A stretch of 25,984 nucleotides of DNA from an uncultured Coprococcus sp. (lineage in GTDB: Bacteria > Bacillota_A > Clostridia > Lachnospirales > Lachnospiraceae): the NCBI GenBank assembly GCA_900767685.1, contig CAAGAB010000282.1, forward strand, positions 1-25,984, in the 5' to 3' direction. A program made the translations under genes and the position numbers. The notes below the pieces were generated by a model. That model ran no database searches, had not been told where the DNA came from, and saw only the letters and a list, made by a program, of their open reading frames with translations. Every line of letters begins with the position of its first letter. The first letter of the stretch is position 1. Of this stretch, positions 7,740 through 16,102 are shown in pieces.

Positions 7740-9885
7740 CTTCGTCAGATATGTACAGTCTGTTTTCGACCTCGGCTATCATGGAATCCAGATAGCCATC
7801 CGGCACCTGAGATTCAGGCACGAGGTATGTGGTCTCTCCGGTCGCTGCATCGTATTTTATCTTGTCGGTTATAAAGCTCTGGTCGGCAAATATCACAAGT
7901 TCATCTGAGTCTGACAGTATGTTGCGCCCGGCAAGCAGTCTTGAATCAAAGTCTGCTCCGAGAAGGTTCAGGACGGTTGGGAGGATATCTATGCTGGCAC
8001 AGAGCTTATCTATGACAACAGGCTTTTCCATGGATGAACACCATATTCCGAACTGGTTTCGGTGCAGTTCGAAGTCGTCATCCTCTATGTCCTTGCCGGC
8101 AAGCCCATTGTACACGCCGTCACTCAGTCCATAAGGGTAGTGATCAGGTGCGACTATGAACAGGGTGTTGTCGAGTTTTCCTGCCTCCTCAAGCTTGTTC
8201 ATGAGGTATTCCAGTGCCTTGTCAAGCTCCATCTGGGCTGCGACATAGGCGACCGCCTCATCCGAGTAGCCCTTGCCGGAGAGAAGTGATTCGGCTTCCT
8301 CACGATTCTTCTGACATATGTACTGATTGTCATAGTTGTATGGCAGATGTCCTGAAAAACTCATGAGGTACATATTGAAATGGTCGTCATCTATGAAATC
8401 ATTGTACACAGCCTCGATGCATTCCAGATCTGAGTACATGACGTGATCCGGGATGTCCAGCCCCGCCCCGATGGCCTTGAAGGTGGTGTATCCCATATTC
8501 GGATGGGTGCTGGTTCTGTCGTAATATGTGGCGTCAAAGTCGTGATAGCCGTAGCTCTTGTATCCCTGACTGTTCAAAATATTGCCCAGAGCATAAGGCT
8601 GATATGTGTCTGCGGATTCCTCAAAGCTCCATTTGGAGGATGCCGGGTACTGACTGAGACAGTTGGCAAATTCGCCGTCTATTGTGCTGTGATACCAGAG
8701 TGGATTGTAGAAGTTGGTAAATTCAAATCCCTCATGGTATATCTTGTACAGAGTAGGGGTTGCCTCCTTGGATATACCATAGGTGCTGAGGCTCTCAGCC
8801 GTGACAAATACCACATTGTAGTCCTTGAACATGCCTGTGTATTCGTCAGTGTAGGTCGGCTGCACTCCTGAAAAATATGCTGTGATGCTCTTTAACTCAT
8901 CGTTATCGGTGGAGTTATAGAGCTGGGTGAGGTTGATATTCTCATCTATCTGAGGTACATACTGAGGCTCTGATGATTCGGTGCTGTTTGAGCCGGATGT
9001 TCCGCCTGAGAGTTCGCCTCCGTTTGAGCCGGATGCACTGTTCGAAGACTCGTTGCCTGATGACTTGCTGTTCTGGTTTTCTTTATCGCTTGATAGTGAT
9101 GACATACTGTTTGACCTGCCCTGTATGTCCAGAGCAGATTCTGCAAGCTCAAATGTCTTGTCAGAGTTGCTCTTGGTTATCATAACTGTGCAGTCCCTGC
9201 CGGTGGTCATGATGACTCCCAGTTTGTTCATAGACAGCTCAAGTACATAGCGGCCGTGGAAAAGGGAGTAAGGAGTGTATGCTCCGGTTCCGTGCACCGC
9301 CAGAAGACATATGGCTGCGATCCACATGACTGCGGATGATGCGGTCTGTACAATGACGCCCTTAAGTACACCGTTGCTCTCGCCGATACGGTCTCTGTCA
9401 AAAGTAAACTTTAATCTGTTTAGCAATACGAGACATATAAGTGGGAGCAGGAAGAGCAGTATCACGTACCAGTTAGCCCCCAGAGTGGCGAACAGGACAG
9501 ACTTAAAATTCATGGCATCGTGGGCACCTCCGATGGAGACCAGACTAAGGAATGTCCTGAAGATCTTATAGTACACAAACTGGGCTATATAGTAGACAGT
9601 GAAAATTCCCCATATGGTATACGCTGTGATGGCATTTGCAATTCTGTGCCAAAATGATGTCAGTGCGGACAGAGTGAGACCACATGCAATGGCAAATGTC
9701 AGCGGATGCATTATATTGCTGTCTATACCATGGTAAATGGCTATGTGAAACAGCAGCTCCATGTATATAAAAGCAGCGGAAAAGAATACCGGGCGCCAGA
9801 GAGAATTCCCGCGTTTTACAGTACTTTTGCTGCGGCGTGTTTTATCGCTACTTCGCGTGTTATCTGTTGGTTCGTTTCGACTCAT
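7687..9885 (-). CDS. LTA-synthase-like membrane sulfatase/phosphoglycerol transferase
   Basis: This 732-residue protein has the LtaS layout: a basic N-terminus, about five membrane helices (residues 32-200), then an extracellular sulfatase-fold domain (about 355-660). Metal and catalytic residues seen in LtaS can be placed: E364 in VTAESLS, the nucleophile T401 in YHSTIDGEF, H513 in SGH, and D581-H582. By family it moves phosphoglycerol from phosphatidylglycerol to a glycolipid or wall polymer. The unusual part is a linker of about 50 residues (256-306) made mostly of Ser, Gly, Asn and Glu between the membrane and catalytic domains. Its start overlaps the HAD gene by ATGA, with AAGGAG just upstream, so the two are translationally coupled. 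The exact polymer made is unknown. Confidence 0.85.
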   Translation of the reverse strand: MSRNEPTDNTRSSDKTRRSKSTVKRGNSLWRPVFFSAAFIYMELLFHIAIYHGIDSNIMHPLTFAIACGLTLSALTSFWHRIANAITAYTIWGIFTVYYIAQFVYYKIFRTFLSLVSIGGAHDAMNFKSVLFATLGANWYVILLFLLPLICLVLLNRLKFTFDRDRIGESNGVLKGVIVQTASSAVMWIAAICLLAVHGTGAYTPYSLFHGRYVLELSMNKLGVIMTTGRDCTVMITKSNSDKTFELAESALDIQGRSNSMSSLSSDKENQNSKSSGNESSNSASGSNGGELSGGTSGSNSTESSEPQYVPQIDENINLTQLYNSTDNDELKSITAYFSGVQPTYTDEYTGMFKDYNVVFVTAESLSTYGISKEATPTLYKIYHEGFEFTNFYNPLWYHSTIDGEFANCLSQYPASSKWSFEESADTYQPYALGNILNSQGYKSYGYHDFDATYYDRTSTHPNMGYTTFKAIGAGLDIPDHVMYSDLECIEAVYNDFIDDDHFNMYLMSFSGHLPYNYDNQYICQKNREEAESLLSGKGYSDEAVAYVAAQMELDKALEYLMNKLEEAGKLDNTLFIVAPDHYPYGLSDGVYNGLAGKDIEDDDFELHRNQFGIWCSSMEKPVVIDKLCASIDILPTVLNLLGADFDSRLLAGRNILSDSDELVIFADQSFITDKIKYDAATGETTYLVPESQVPDGYLDSMIAEVENRLYISDEVIGTDYFSFVYGKSSDR

Positions 9886-10490
9886 ATATTCTCCTTCTCA
9901 AGGATGTTCTCAAGTTCCGCTCTGACCGCTATAGGGTCGGTGACGAGGATAGTGTTGAAACCGAGCTTTTCGGCAGCGTCAAGATTGGCCTGTCTGTCAT
10001 CAAGGAATATGCATTCTTCCGGGATGAGGTTGTATTTGCTGCACAGACATTGGTAAATTCTCTCATCCGGTTTGGTTATGTGATACTCGTATGACACGAC
10101 TCTTCCGTCTGTATAAGGAAGAAAGTGGAATCGCGGAGTGTGAAGTGCGAACAGTCTTCTCGGATAGTTGGACAGCAGGTATATGTGATATCCTCTGTCT
10201 TTCAGAGACTTGAGCCATTTGTCCGCATCCGGGAACATGTCAACTACGTCATCCAGATTGTTCATGAACAGATCTATGTATTCGCCGCACTCCGGGCTGA
10301 GCTCCTTGAATTTTTGAATCAGTTCTGCCTCCGGGATGTCGTCGAGGTCAAAATGGTTCCATAGTGGATGATTTACCATGTTGTGATCCAGAGTATCTAT
10401 AACATTTTCGGGTATTCCGAGTTCCTGCATTGTGGTTCTCCAGTGGAAATCAACGAGAACCATGCCTATATCAAATATGATGTTTTTCAT
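9882..10490 (-). CDS. HAD-superfamily hydrolase (YihX-like subfamily)
   Basis: The 202-residue protein shows the four HAD motifs: motif I FDIGMVLVDF with nucleophile D7, motif II in LLSNYP (S107), motif III lysine in ITKPDE (K140), and motif IV FLDDRQAN (D164, D165). Motif I has D-x-G rather than D-x-D, as in the YihX type of sugar-phosphate phosphatase, but with Met where that group usually has Asn. It probably hydrolyses a small phosphorylated metabolite; the substrate cannot be told. The start follows AAAGGA. The stop overlaps the ATG of the LTA-synthase-like gene, which suggests an operon, possibly handling a phosphate released during envelope polymer synthesis. That link is inference. 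Confidence 0.88.
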   Translation of the reverse strand: MKNIIFDIGMVLVDFHWRTTMQELGIPENVIDTLDHNMVNHPLWNHFDLDDIPEAELIQKFKELSPECGEYIDLFMNNLDDVVDMFPDADKWLKSLKDRGYHIYLLSNYPRRLFALHTPRFHFLPYTDGRVVSYEYHITKPDERIYQCLCSKYNLIPEECIFLDDRQANLDAAEKLGFNTILVTDPIAVRAELENILEKENI

Positions 10491-10631
10491 TTGTCTAGTC
10501 CTTTCTGCTTGATAAAATATGTGTCAGTGAGTCGTTTAGCCACTAAAATTCTACCCCATATCCGATCAAAAATATATACTAAAATAAAACAGAAATAAGT
10601 TTGTTTACAGTTTTTTGTTTTTGGTGTAAAT

Positions 10632-10640
10632 TGTTATAAT
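10632..10640 (+). promoter_or_regulatory. Extended -10 promoter for the exonuclease gene
   Basis: TGTTATAAT gives a perfect TATAAT (10635-10640) with the extended TGn element. The -35 region at a 17-bp spacing is a weak TTTTTG in a T-rich run. Transcription should start near 10647, downstream of the ATG at 10639, so that ATG cannot be the start on this transcript. It lies in the divergent gap between the HAD and exonuclease genes. Confidence 0.6.
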
Positions 10641-10701
10641 GAGTGAATATATATCACATGGTGATGATACATTCAGAAAGCCTGATGAATGGGGATTATG
10701 T

Positions 10702-11364
10702 ATGAGATACGTTTTTGTGGATTTTGAGATGAATCTTATAGATTCGGAACACAAACAGGAAAAGAAGATTTGCAAGAGTGAGATAATTGAGATCGGTGCT
10801 GTAAAGCTGGATGATGAATATAACGAGATAGATTCGTTTAAGAGTTATGTCAAACCGGCATATGGAAGCATGGCGTCGCGTATAATAAAGCTTACAGGAA
10901 TAACGGATGAGATGCTGGAGAATGCCCCATCATACGAGGATGCCGTAGGCAGATTTATAGAGTGGTGTGCAGATGCTGATGTTATCTATGCGTGGAGCGA
11001 GAATGACCTGAGACAGCTGCGAGGTGAGACCAGACTGAAACAGTATACCCATCCGGAACTTGATAGAGTATTTGCCAAATGGCAGGACTTCCAGAAGGAA
11101 TATGCCAGGATGATAGGCACATCCAGAAGAATATCGTTGTCGGATGCTGTATTTTATCTGGGAGAGAACTTTCAGGGAGCGGAGCATGACGCTCTGTGGG
11201 ATGCCAGAAATACGGCTGAGGTATTCAAGCTGTCGAAGGATGAGGAGAATTTCTTCAGGATAATGGCTCCGGTCATTGATGTGTATAAGCCGAAAAAGTC
11301 GCTGACATATTCGTTGTCGGAGGCATTTGGCAATATTCACCTGGATGATTCGGATGATTCGTGA
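10702..11364 (+). CDS. DEDDh-family 3'-5' exonuclease (DnaQ/KapD-like)
   Basis: The protein of 220 residues carries the DEDDh exonuclease signature: D7-x-E9 in VDFEMN, D102 in WSEND, and H162-x4-D167 in EHDALWD. The EIGAVKLDD segment fits the Exo II surroundings. It resembles stand-alone KapD/ERI-1-type exonucleases more than the DNA polymerase III proofreading subunit, since no polymerase-binding tail or Rad3-like domain follows. It should degrade single-stranded RNA or DNA 3' to 5' with two metal ions. I prefer the start at 10702 behind GGGGA. The upstream ATG at 10639 lies inside the -10 element. The acidic tail ends in DDSDDS. The substrate is unknown. Confidence 0.85.
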   Translation: MRYVFVDFEMNLIDSEHKQEKKICKSEIIEIGAVKLDDEYNEIDSFKSYVKPAYGSMASRIIKLTGITDEMLENAPSYEDAVGRFIEWCADADVIYAWSENDLRQLRGETRLKQYTHPELDRVFAKWQDFQKEYARMIGTSRRISLSDAVFYLGENFQGAEHDALWDARNTAEVFKLSKDEENFFRIMAPVIDVYKPKKSLTYSLSEAFGNIHLDDSDDS

Positions 11365-11444
11365 CAAGGCTGTTAATGCAGGTGCGGTTGTGTGATGTAG
11401 TGTAGGATTTGGTATGACATATCAAGAGAGATAGAGGAAATGAA

Positions 11445-12809
11445 ATGAATTGGAATAAGAAAGATACGATAAGGATACTGCTCATCTTGTGCGGTGTTGT
11501 ATTGTTTGCATATGTGTTGTTTAACTTTGATAAGGTGTCCAGCCTTTTCAGCTGGCTGGTAAATATTCTTATGCCGTTTGTGATAGGCTTTGCCATAGCA
11601 TTTGTGGTGAATGTTCCGATGAAGGGGCTTGAGAAGGTTCTTTTCAAAAATGAGAATAGCCGCCTGTACAGATTTAAGCGTCCGGCATGTCTGATATTGT
11701 CGTTTCTGTGTATCATAGCGGTATTTACATTTGCAATAACAATGATCATACCGGAGATGTCCAAGACCATAACTGCATTTGCAGATAAGCTGCCAGATGC
11801 TATGGATGACATCCAGAGGAAAGCGATCAAGCTTATGAAGGATCAGCCGGAGATAGTAGACAAGATAAAGAGTATCAATATCAACTGGGATTCAGTTATT
11901 TCCAATGTGGTTGGTATTGTGAAGAACGGCGGCAGCAGTGTGTTGTCTTCCACGTTCTCCATCGCCAGCAGTGTGGTAGGTGGATTTGTGGATGTCCTCG
12001 TGGGTATCTTCTTTGCCTGTTATATATTGGCACAGAAGGAGACTCTGGAGAAACAGGTCAAGGGAATCCTATATGCGGTGTTCAAGGAGGACAAAGCTGA
12101 CAGATTTATACAGACTTGTGTGCTGGCTGACAGAACTTTTTCCAAATTCATATCGGGACAGTGCCTTGAAGCGTGTATTCTGGGCTTGATGTTCTTTATC
12201 ACCATGACTATATTCAGGATTCCATATGCACTTACGGTGAGCATAATAATCGCGGTATTTGCGTTGATACCGGTGATCGGTGCTTTTGTGGGATGCTTTG
12301 CGGGCGCGATCATGATACTTGTGGAGAATCCGAAACAGGCCATAATATTCCTTATCATATTTATTGTGCTGCAGCAGATAGAGGGCAACTTTATATATCC
12401 TCATGTGGTTGGCGGCTCTGTGGGACTTCCATCCATATGGGTGCTTGTGGCAGTCATGTTGGGCGGCGACTTGATGGGAATCCTTGGAATGCTTATATTT
12501 GTGCCCCTTTTCTCGGTGCTCTACGCAATGTCTGAGGAGTATGTTGTAAAGAACCTTAGGGCAAAGGGTATATCGTGGAAGAAGTACAATCTGGCGTGCA
12601 ATATACCGGAGGGACGGTGGAATGGCAGGCTGGACGAGGAATGTGCATCTGAGGTGAAAGCTGGATCAAAGGCTGCATCAAAGAAAGCTTCAGCAGGTCA
12701 GAATGTATCAGAGAATACAGAACATGGAAAAGAAAGTGGTATCCAGTCAGGCGCGAGCGAGACAAAGGTATCAGGTGGTAACAATAAAAATAACAGGAAG
12801 AGAAAATAA
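11445..12809 (+). CDS. AI-2E family (PerM/YtvI-type) membrane transporter
   Basis: This 454-residue membrane protein has the AI-2E/UPF0118 layout: three N-terminal helices (about 10-105), a soluble loop of 60-70 residues with amphipathic helices, then five more helices. The family's most conserved stretch is present in the region IIAVFALIPVIGAFVGC, followed by LQQIEGNFIYPHVVG. Members export or exchange small solutes; the name comes from one homologue linked to autoinducer-2, and that role should not be assumed. From about residue 395 the protein has a hydrophilic tail rich in Lys, Ser, Gly and Asn, longer than usual. The start follows AGAGG. It lies 80 bp after the exonuclease and 73 bp before the DUF815 ATPase. 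Confidence 0.88.
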   Translation: MNWNKKDTIRILLILCGVVLFAYVLFNFDKVSSLFSWLVNILMPFVIGFAIAFVVNVPMKGLEKVLFKNENSRLYRFKRPACLILSFLCIIAVFTFAITMIIPEMSKTITAFADKLPDAMDDIQRKAIKLMKDQPEIVDKIKSININWDSVISNVVGIVKNGGSSVLSSTFSIASSVVGGFVDVLVGIFFACYILAQKETLEKQVKGILYAVFKEDKADRFIQTCVLADRTFSKFISGQCLEACILGLMFFITMTIFRIPYALTVSIIIAVFALIPVIGAFVGCFAGAIMILVENPKQAIIFLIIFIVLQQIEGNFIYPHVVGGSVGLPSIWVLVAVMLGGDLMGILGMLIFVPLFSVLYAMSEEYVVKNLRAKGISWKKYNLACNIPEGRWNGRLDEECASEVKAGSKAASKKASAGQNVSENTEHGKESGIQSGASETKVSGGNNKNNRKRK

Positions 12810-12882
12810 TACAGGTGAGAATGCGTGACATGCCAATTGCATCGCTCCGTGTTCAGAGCCGTTTAGAAAGAAGGATATACAA

Positions 12883-14187
12883 ATGTACAGAGACATAGCG
12901 AAACTTGTTTTATACAGAGATCTTGGAGAGGACAGCATACTCATGAAGCTGTCTGGAATATTTGAGGACTTTGATCTTAAGAGGTGCGAGAACGCAGAGC
13001 TGTGTGCCCGCATATACGACCAGATAAAGAGACTCCTGGATCTTGCAACCAGCTATGGATTTGATAAGAATCTGTGGCATAACTACCTCGCATTTATACT
13101 GATCACAAATGAAAACTCATTCAGTATAACCAGCGAGAAGGTTGGGGCAAATGACGGAACAGTCAACTATTTTGCAAAGAACGACTTTAAGATATTCAAG
13201 AAGCTGTTTGATTTTGATTTCTCCGAGATAGAGAGCGCACTTGGAATAGATTGTTTCTCAACTATCAACAACTATAAGTCCATAGGTAAGAAGGAGAGAA
13301 TGTACAACAAGAATGTCAGCGAGAAGGTTCAGGCTGTCAGCAATGCGATAGAGGAGGCTGAGAACGAGGATCAGATATTCGACATTGTGACGGAGTTCTA
13401 TAAAGCATATGGCGTTGGAATGTTTGGACTTAACAAGGCGTTCAGGATCACCCGTGAGCACGGAGATCTTGAGTTCGTGCCGATCAACAACACAGAGGAT
13501 GTAATGCTGGATGATCTCATCGGCTATGAGATACAGAAGAAAAAGATCGTGGACAATACAGAGGCATTTGTGGAGGGTCGCAAGGCGAACAATGCACTTC
13601 TCTTTGGAGACAGCGGAACAGGAAAGTCCACAACTATCAAGGCGATAATTAATGAGTACTATGACAGGGGCCTTCGTATGATCGAGATATATAAGCACCA
13701 GTTCCAGGATCTGTCACAGGTTATCTCACTTATCAAGAACAGAAATTACAGATTTATCATATACATGGATGACCTTTCGTTTGAAGAGTTTGAGATTGAG
13801 TACAAGTATCTCAAGGCTGTCATCGAGGGCGGACTTGAGATCAGACCTGACAATGTACTCATCTATGCCACATCGAACCGTCGTCATCTCATCAAGGAGA
13901 CATGGAACGACAGGAATGATATGGAGAATAACAATGGTATTCATAGAAGTGATACTATCCAGGAGAAACTGTCACTTGTCAACAGATTCGGAGTCACGAT
14001 CAGCTATAGCGCACCGTCACAGAAGGAGTACTTCGAGATCGTCAAGGGACTTGCTGAGAAGGAGCATATCACCATGGATGAGAAGGAGCTCTGCGCAGAG
14101 GCCAACAAGTGGGAGCTTGCCCATGGCGGAATAAGCGGACGTACTGCACAGCAGTTTATCAACTACCTCAAGGGACAGGGGCTGTAA
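12883..14187 (+). CDS. DUF815 AAA+ ATPase
   Basis: The 434-residue protein has a non-conserved helical N-terminal half (1-200) and a C-terminal AAA+ module typical of DUF815. Walker A is GDSGTGKS (242-249) and Walker B is [12 protein letters not shown] (291-302). The family region [14 protein letters not shown] follows, then a segment with SLVNRFG that carries the arginine-finger-like position. The C-terminal lid holds the [11 protein letters not shown] motif. Members are widespread in bacteria but have no established job; the fold suggests a remodelling or loader ATPase. It starts behind AAGGA. The next two genes downstream are a 34-residue membrane peptide and a HypE-like protein, which may be partners only by position. 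The family assignment is firm; the function is open. Confidence 0.88.
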   Translation: MYRDIAKLVLYRDLGEDSILMKLSGIFEDFDLKRCENAELCARIYDQIKRLLDLATSYGFDKNLWHNYLAFILITNENSFSITSEKVGANDGTVNYFAKNDFKIFKKLFDFDFSEIESALGIDCFSTINNYKSIGKKERMYNKNVSEKVQAVSNAIEEAENEDQIFDIVTEFYKAYGVGMFGLNKAFRITREHGDLEFVPINNTEDVMLDDLIGYEIQKKKIVDNTEAFVEGRKANNALLFGDSGTGKSTTIKAIINEYYDRGLRMIEIYKHQFQDLSQVISLIKNRNYRFIIYMDDLSFEEFEIEYKYLKAVIEGGLEIRPDNVLIYATSNRRHLIKETWNDRNDMENNNGIHRSDTIQEKLSLVNRFGVTISYSAPSQKEYFEIVKGLAEKEHITMDEKELCAEANKWELAHGGISGRTAQQFINYLKGQGL

Positions 14188-14274
14188 AATAATTGCTGTT
14201 GAACTACGGTTTATATTTTGCTATTATTAAGATAATTTTGAAGTTGCATTTACGATGATAAGGAGTGTGGGAAA

Positions 14275-14379
14275 ATGATAGATCTCAGCAGCAAAAAGGG
14301 TAAGACACTGGTATCGAGGATCATAGTTGTGGTTCTGTGTATCGCAATGGTAGTTACACTTTTAGTTTCAGCATTCTAA
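14275..14379 (+). CDS. Small single-helix membrane protein (34 residues)
   Basis: An ATG preceded by a strong AAGGAG site (14260-14265) opens a 34-codon frame ending TAA. The peptide has a short basic head (MIDLSSKKGKTLVSR) and then an unbroken hydrophobic helix of about 18 residues to its end, so it should be a bitopic inner-membrane peptide with its N-terminus inside. I do not recognise a family. It lies 87 bp after the DUF815 ATPase and 32 bp before the HypE-like gene, in the same direction. The ribosome binding site, spacing and clean helix argue for a real gene. Its position suggests a small regulator or anchor, but nothing proves that. Confidence 0.65.
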   Translation: MIDLSSKKGKTLVSRIIVVVLCIAMVVTLLVSAF

Positions 14380-14411
14380 TTTAGAATAACAGGTCGAATT
14401 GGAGAGTATAT

Positions 14412-15446
14412 ATGAGAGGAAAGTTTGGTGAGCATCAGACGGTGCGGTCGATACTTAAGAGCCTTCCACGAACTGTCCATGATGACGTGACGAGAGCCGG
14501 AATAGGAGAAGACTATGCCCGGCTCTTGTTGCGTGATGGGGATGGCGGAGAAAATACAGGTAAGACAGGAGATGCAGATTGCAAAAATGCGGGCGCGGCA
14601 AAAAGCAAAAGCGTGAATGTTGCCACTGGAGTGTGTATCGACAGCGGATATATGGGACTGAGGCTTGATATAGCCCGTCTTTACAACAGCGTAAGGATCG
14701 GTGGCTATATGCCGTGGGTGGCAACGGATACCATCGTCATGCCAGATGATGATGAACGCCGAATGAAGAAGCTGCTTGGAAAACTTGCGGGTATATGCGC
14801 AGAATATGGGGTGGACATCATCACAGGACATACCGAGGTGAATACCGCTGTGTCTGAGCCAATCATCAGTGTGACTATGATGGGAAGTCAGGTAAGTCAT
14901 AGTGATGATGCAGACTTGTGTGGACTAAAACGACCAGTCGGTATGGATATAGTTATGTGTGGGCAGACCGGTGTGGGTGGCACCTTACAACTCTATTATG
15001 ATAATCAGAAAGAGCTTTTCGAGAGGTATTCAGAGAGCTATCTGAGACCTGTAGAGAGAATGGAAGAATTGATACTGCTAGGCAGACAGGTGGATATAGC
15101 ACTGGCGCATGGCAGTGTGTATGCCCATGATGTATCGAGGGGCGGCGTATTTGCTGCTCTCTGGGAGATGGGGGATGCGTTGAAGTGTGGGCTTGAGGTG
15201 TGCCATGATGACATACCGATACTGCAGGAGACGATAGAGATATGTGAGCATACCGGGGACAATCCATACATGATAGACGGCTGCGGCGCGGCACTTTTTG
15301 TGGTTCCAGACGGAGAACATCTGGCTGATAGGCTCTATGAGGCAGGATATGAAGCATCAGTCATAGGTCACATTACGGAAAGCAGCGACAGAGTAGTGGT
15401 GCATGACGAGGAGATGAGGTTCCTTACCCCACCAAGATATCTATAA
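14412..15446 (+). CDS. AIR-synthase-related (HypE-like) protein without C-terminal Cys
   Basis: The 344-residue protein has the two-domain fold of the PurM/ThiL/HypE/SelD family. The N-terminal domain shows IGED (31-34) and the GHTEV motif (139-143). The C-terminal domain includes AHDVSRGGVFAALWEM and PYMIDGCGAALFVV, typical of HypE-type AIRS_C. True HypE ends in a Pro-Arg-Ile-Cys-type tail whose cysteine carries the thiocyanate made for [NiFe] hydrogenases. Here the tail is PPRYL, so that chemistry is not possible. A Gly/Asp/Lys-rich insert (about 41-68) breaks the N-terminal domain. The start follows GGAG. The reaction is unknown; ATP-dependent activation of a small molecule is the best family-level guess. 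Confidence 0.8.
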   Translation: MRGKFGEHQTVRSILKSLPRTVHDDVTRAGIGEDYARLLLRDGDGGENTGKTGDADCKNAGAAKSKSVNVATGVCIDSGYMGLRLDIARLYNSVRIGGYMPWVATDTIVMPDDDERRMKKLLGKLAGICAEYGVDIITGHTEVNTAVSEPIISVTMMGSQVSHSDDADLCGLKRPVGMDIVMCGQTGVGGTLQLYYDNQKELFERYSESYLRPVERMEELILLGRQVDIALAHGSVYAHDVSRGGVFAALWEMGDALKCGLEVCHDDIPILQETIEICEHTGDNPYMIDGCGAALFVVPDGEHLADRLYEAGYEASVIGHITESSDRVVVHDEEMRFLTPPRYL

Positions 15447-15463
15447 AATTGAATAGAAGCTAC

Positions 15464-15509
15464 GTACGATTTTCATGGAGTAACTGCTGACTGCCATGGA
15501 TGATCGTAC
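15464..15509. repeat. Inverted repeat between HypE-like gene and trmL
   Basis: GTACGAT (15464-15470) is complementary to ATCGTAC (15503-15509), and inside it CATGG pairs with CCATG, giving an imperfect hairpin of about 12 bp with a loop of about 16 nt. No T-tract follows, so it is a poor Rho-independent terminator. It may be a processing site or an operator ahead of trmL. Confidence 0.5.
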
Positions 15510-15601
15510 TATATTGATTGCGCGTATCAGTGTGAAATCTATATAGATAACATATAGGTGATTCCGCTGATAACTCGTATTTGAGTATAGGAGGAGTAGT
15601 T

Positions 15602-16102
15602 ATGTTAAATATTGTATTACATGAGCCGGAGATACCGGCAAATACAGGAAACATTGGAAGAACATGTGTGGCAGCAGGTGCAAGACTGCATCTCATAGAA
15701 CCTCTGGGTTTTCAGATAAATGAGAAGCAGTTAAAACGTGCCGGGCTTGACTATTGGGACAAGCTGGATGTGACAACATATGTGAACTTCGAGGATTTTC
15801 TTGCAAAGAATCCCGGAGCAAAGATATACATGGCGACGACCAAGGCTAGAAAGAAGTATACAGACGTAAGGTTTGAGGATGATGCATACATAATGTTTGG
15901 CAAGGAGAGTGCCGGTATACCAGAGGAGATACTGGTTGACTATAAGGATACAGCAATCAGAATCCCCATGTTCCCGGACATCCGTTCATTAAACCTTGGC
16001 AACTCTGTGGCCATAGTGCTCTACGAGGCACTCAGACAGAACGATTTCCCAGGCCTTGAAGAAGCAGGCAACCTACACCGCCTAAATTGGGATATGCAAT
16101 AG
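15602..16102 (+). CDS. trmL: tRNA (cytidine/uridine(34)-2'-O)-methyltransferase TrmL
   Basis: TrmL is a SPOUT-class enzyme that methylates the 2'-O of the wobble nucleotide 34 in tRNA(Leu) species. This 166-residue protein has the usual length and the family landmarks: EPEIPANTGNIGRTC (8-22), the GLDYWD segment (48-53), MFGKESAGIP (98-107) and the knot motif SLNLGNSVAIVLYEALRQ (129-146). The start at 15602 is fixed by AGGAGGAG just upstream; an upstream in-frame TTG at 15581 would add seven residues over the ribosome binding site and is unlikely. The last three codons, including the TAG stop, lie inside the first copy of the duplicated element described next. Confidence 0.94.
   Translation: MLNIVLHEPEIPANTGNIGRTCVAAGARLHLIEPLGFQINEKQLKRAGLDYWDKLDVTTYVNFEDFLAKNPGAKIYMATTKARKKYTDVRFEDDAYIMFGKESAGIPEEILVDYKDTAIRIPMFPDIRSLNLGNSVAIVLYEALRQNDFPGLEEAGNLHRLNWDMQ

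Noticed and set aside
10639..10701. Upstream start giving the exonuclease 21 extra residues
   Set aside because: The ATG overlaps a perfect extended -10 element, so it lies upstream of the expected transcript start. The ATG at 10702 has GGGGA before it and gives the conserved N-terminus directly.
11445..12809. Quorum-sensing (AI-2) exporter
   Set aside because: The family name does not prove function. Many members move other solutes, and no luxS or AI-2 uptake genes are in the window.
14188..14274. Promoter before the 34-residue peptide (TTGCTG/TTGAAC with TATATT)
   Set aside because: The possible -35 and -10 boxes are 7 or 13 bp apart, too close for sigma-A, so I do not call a promoter.
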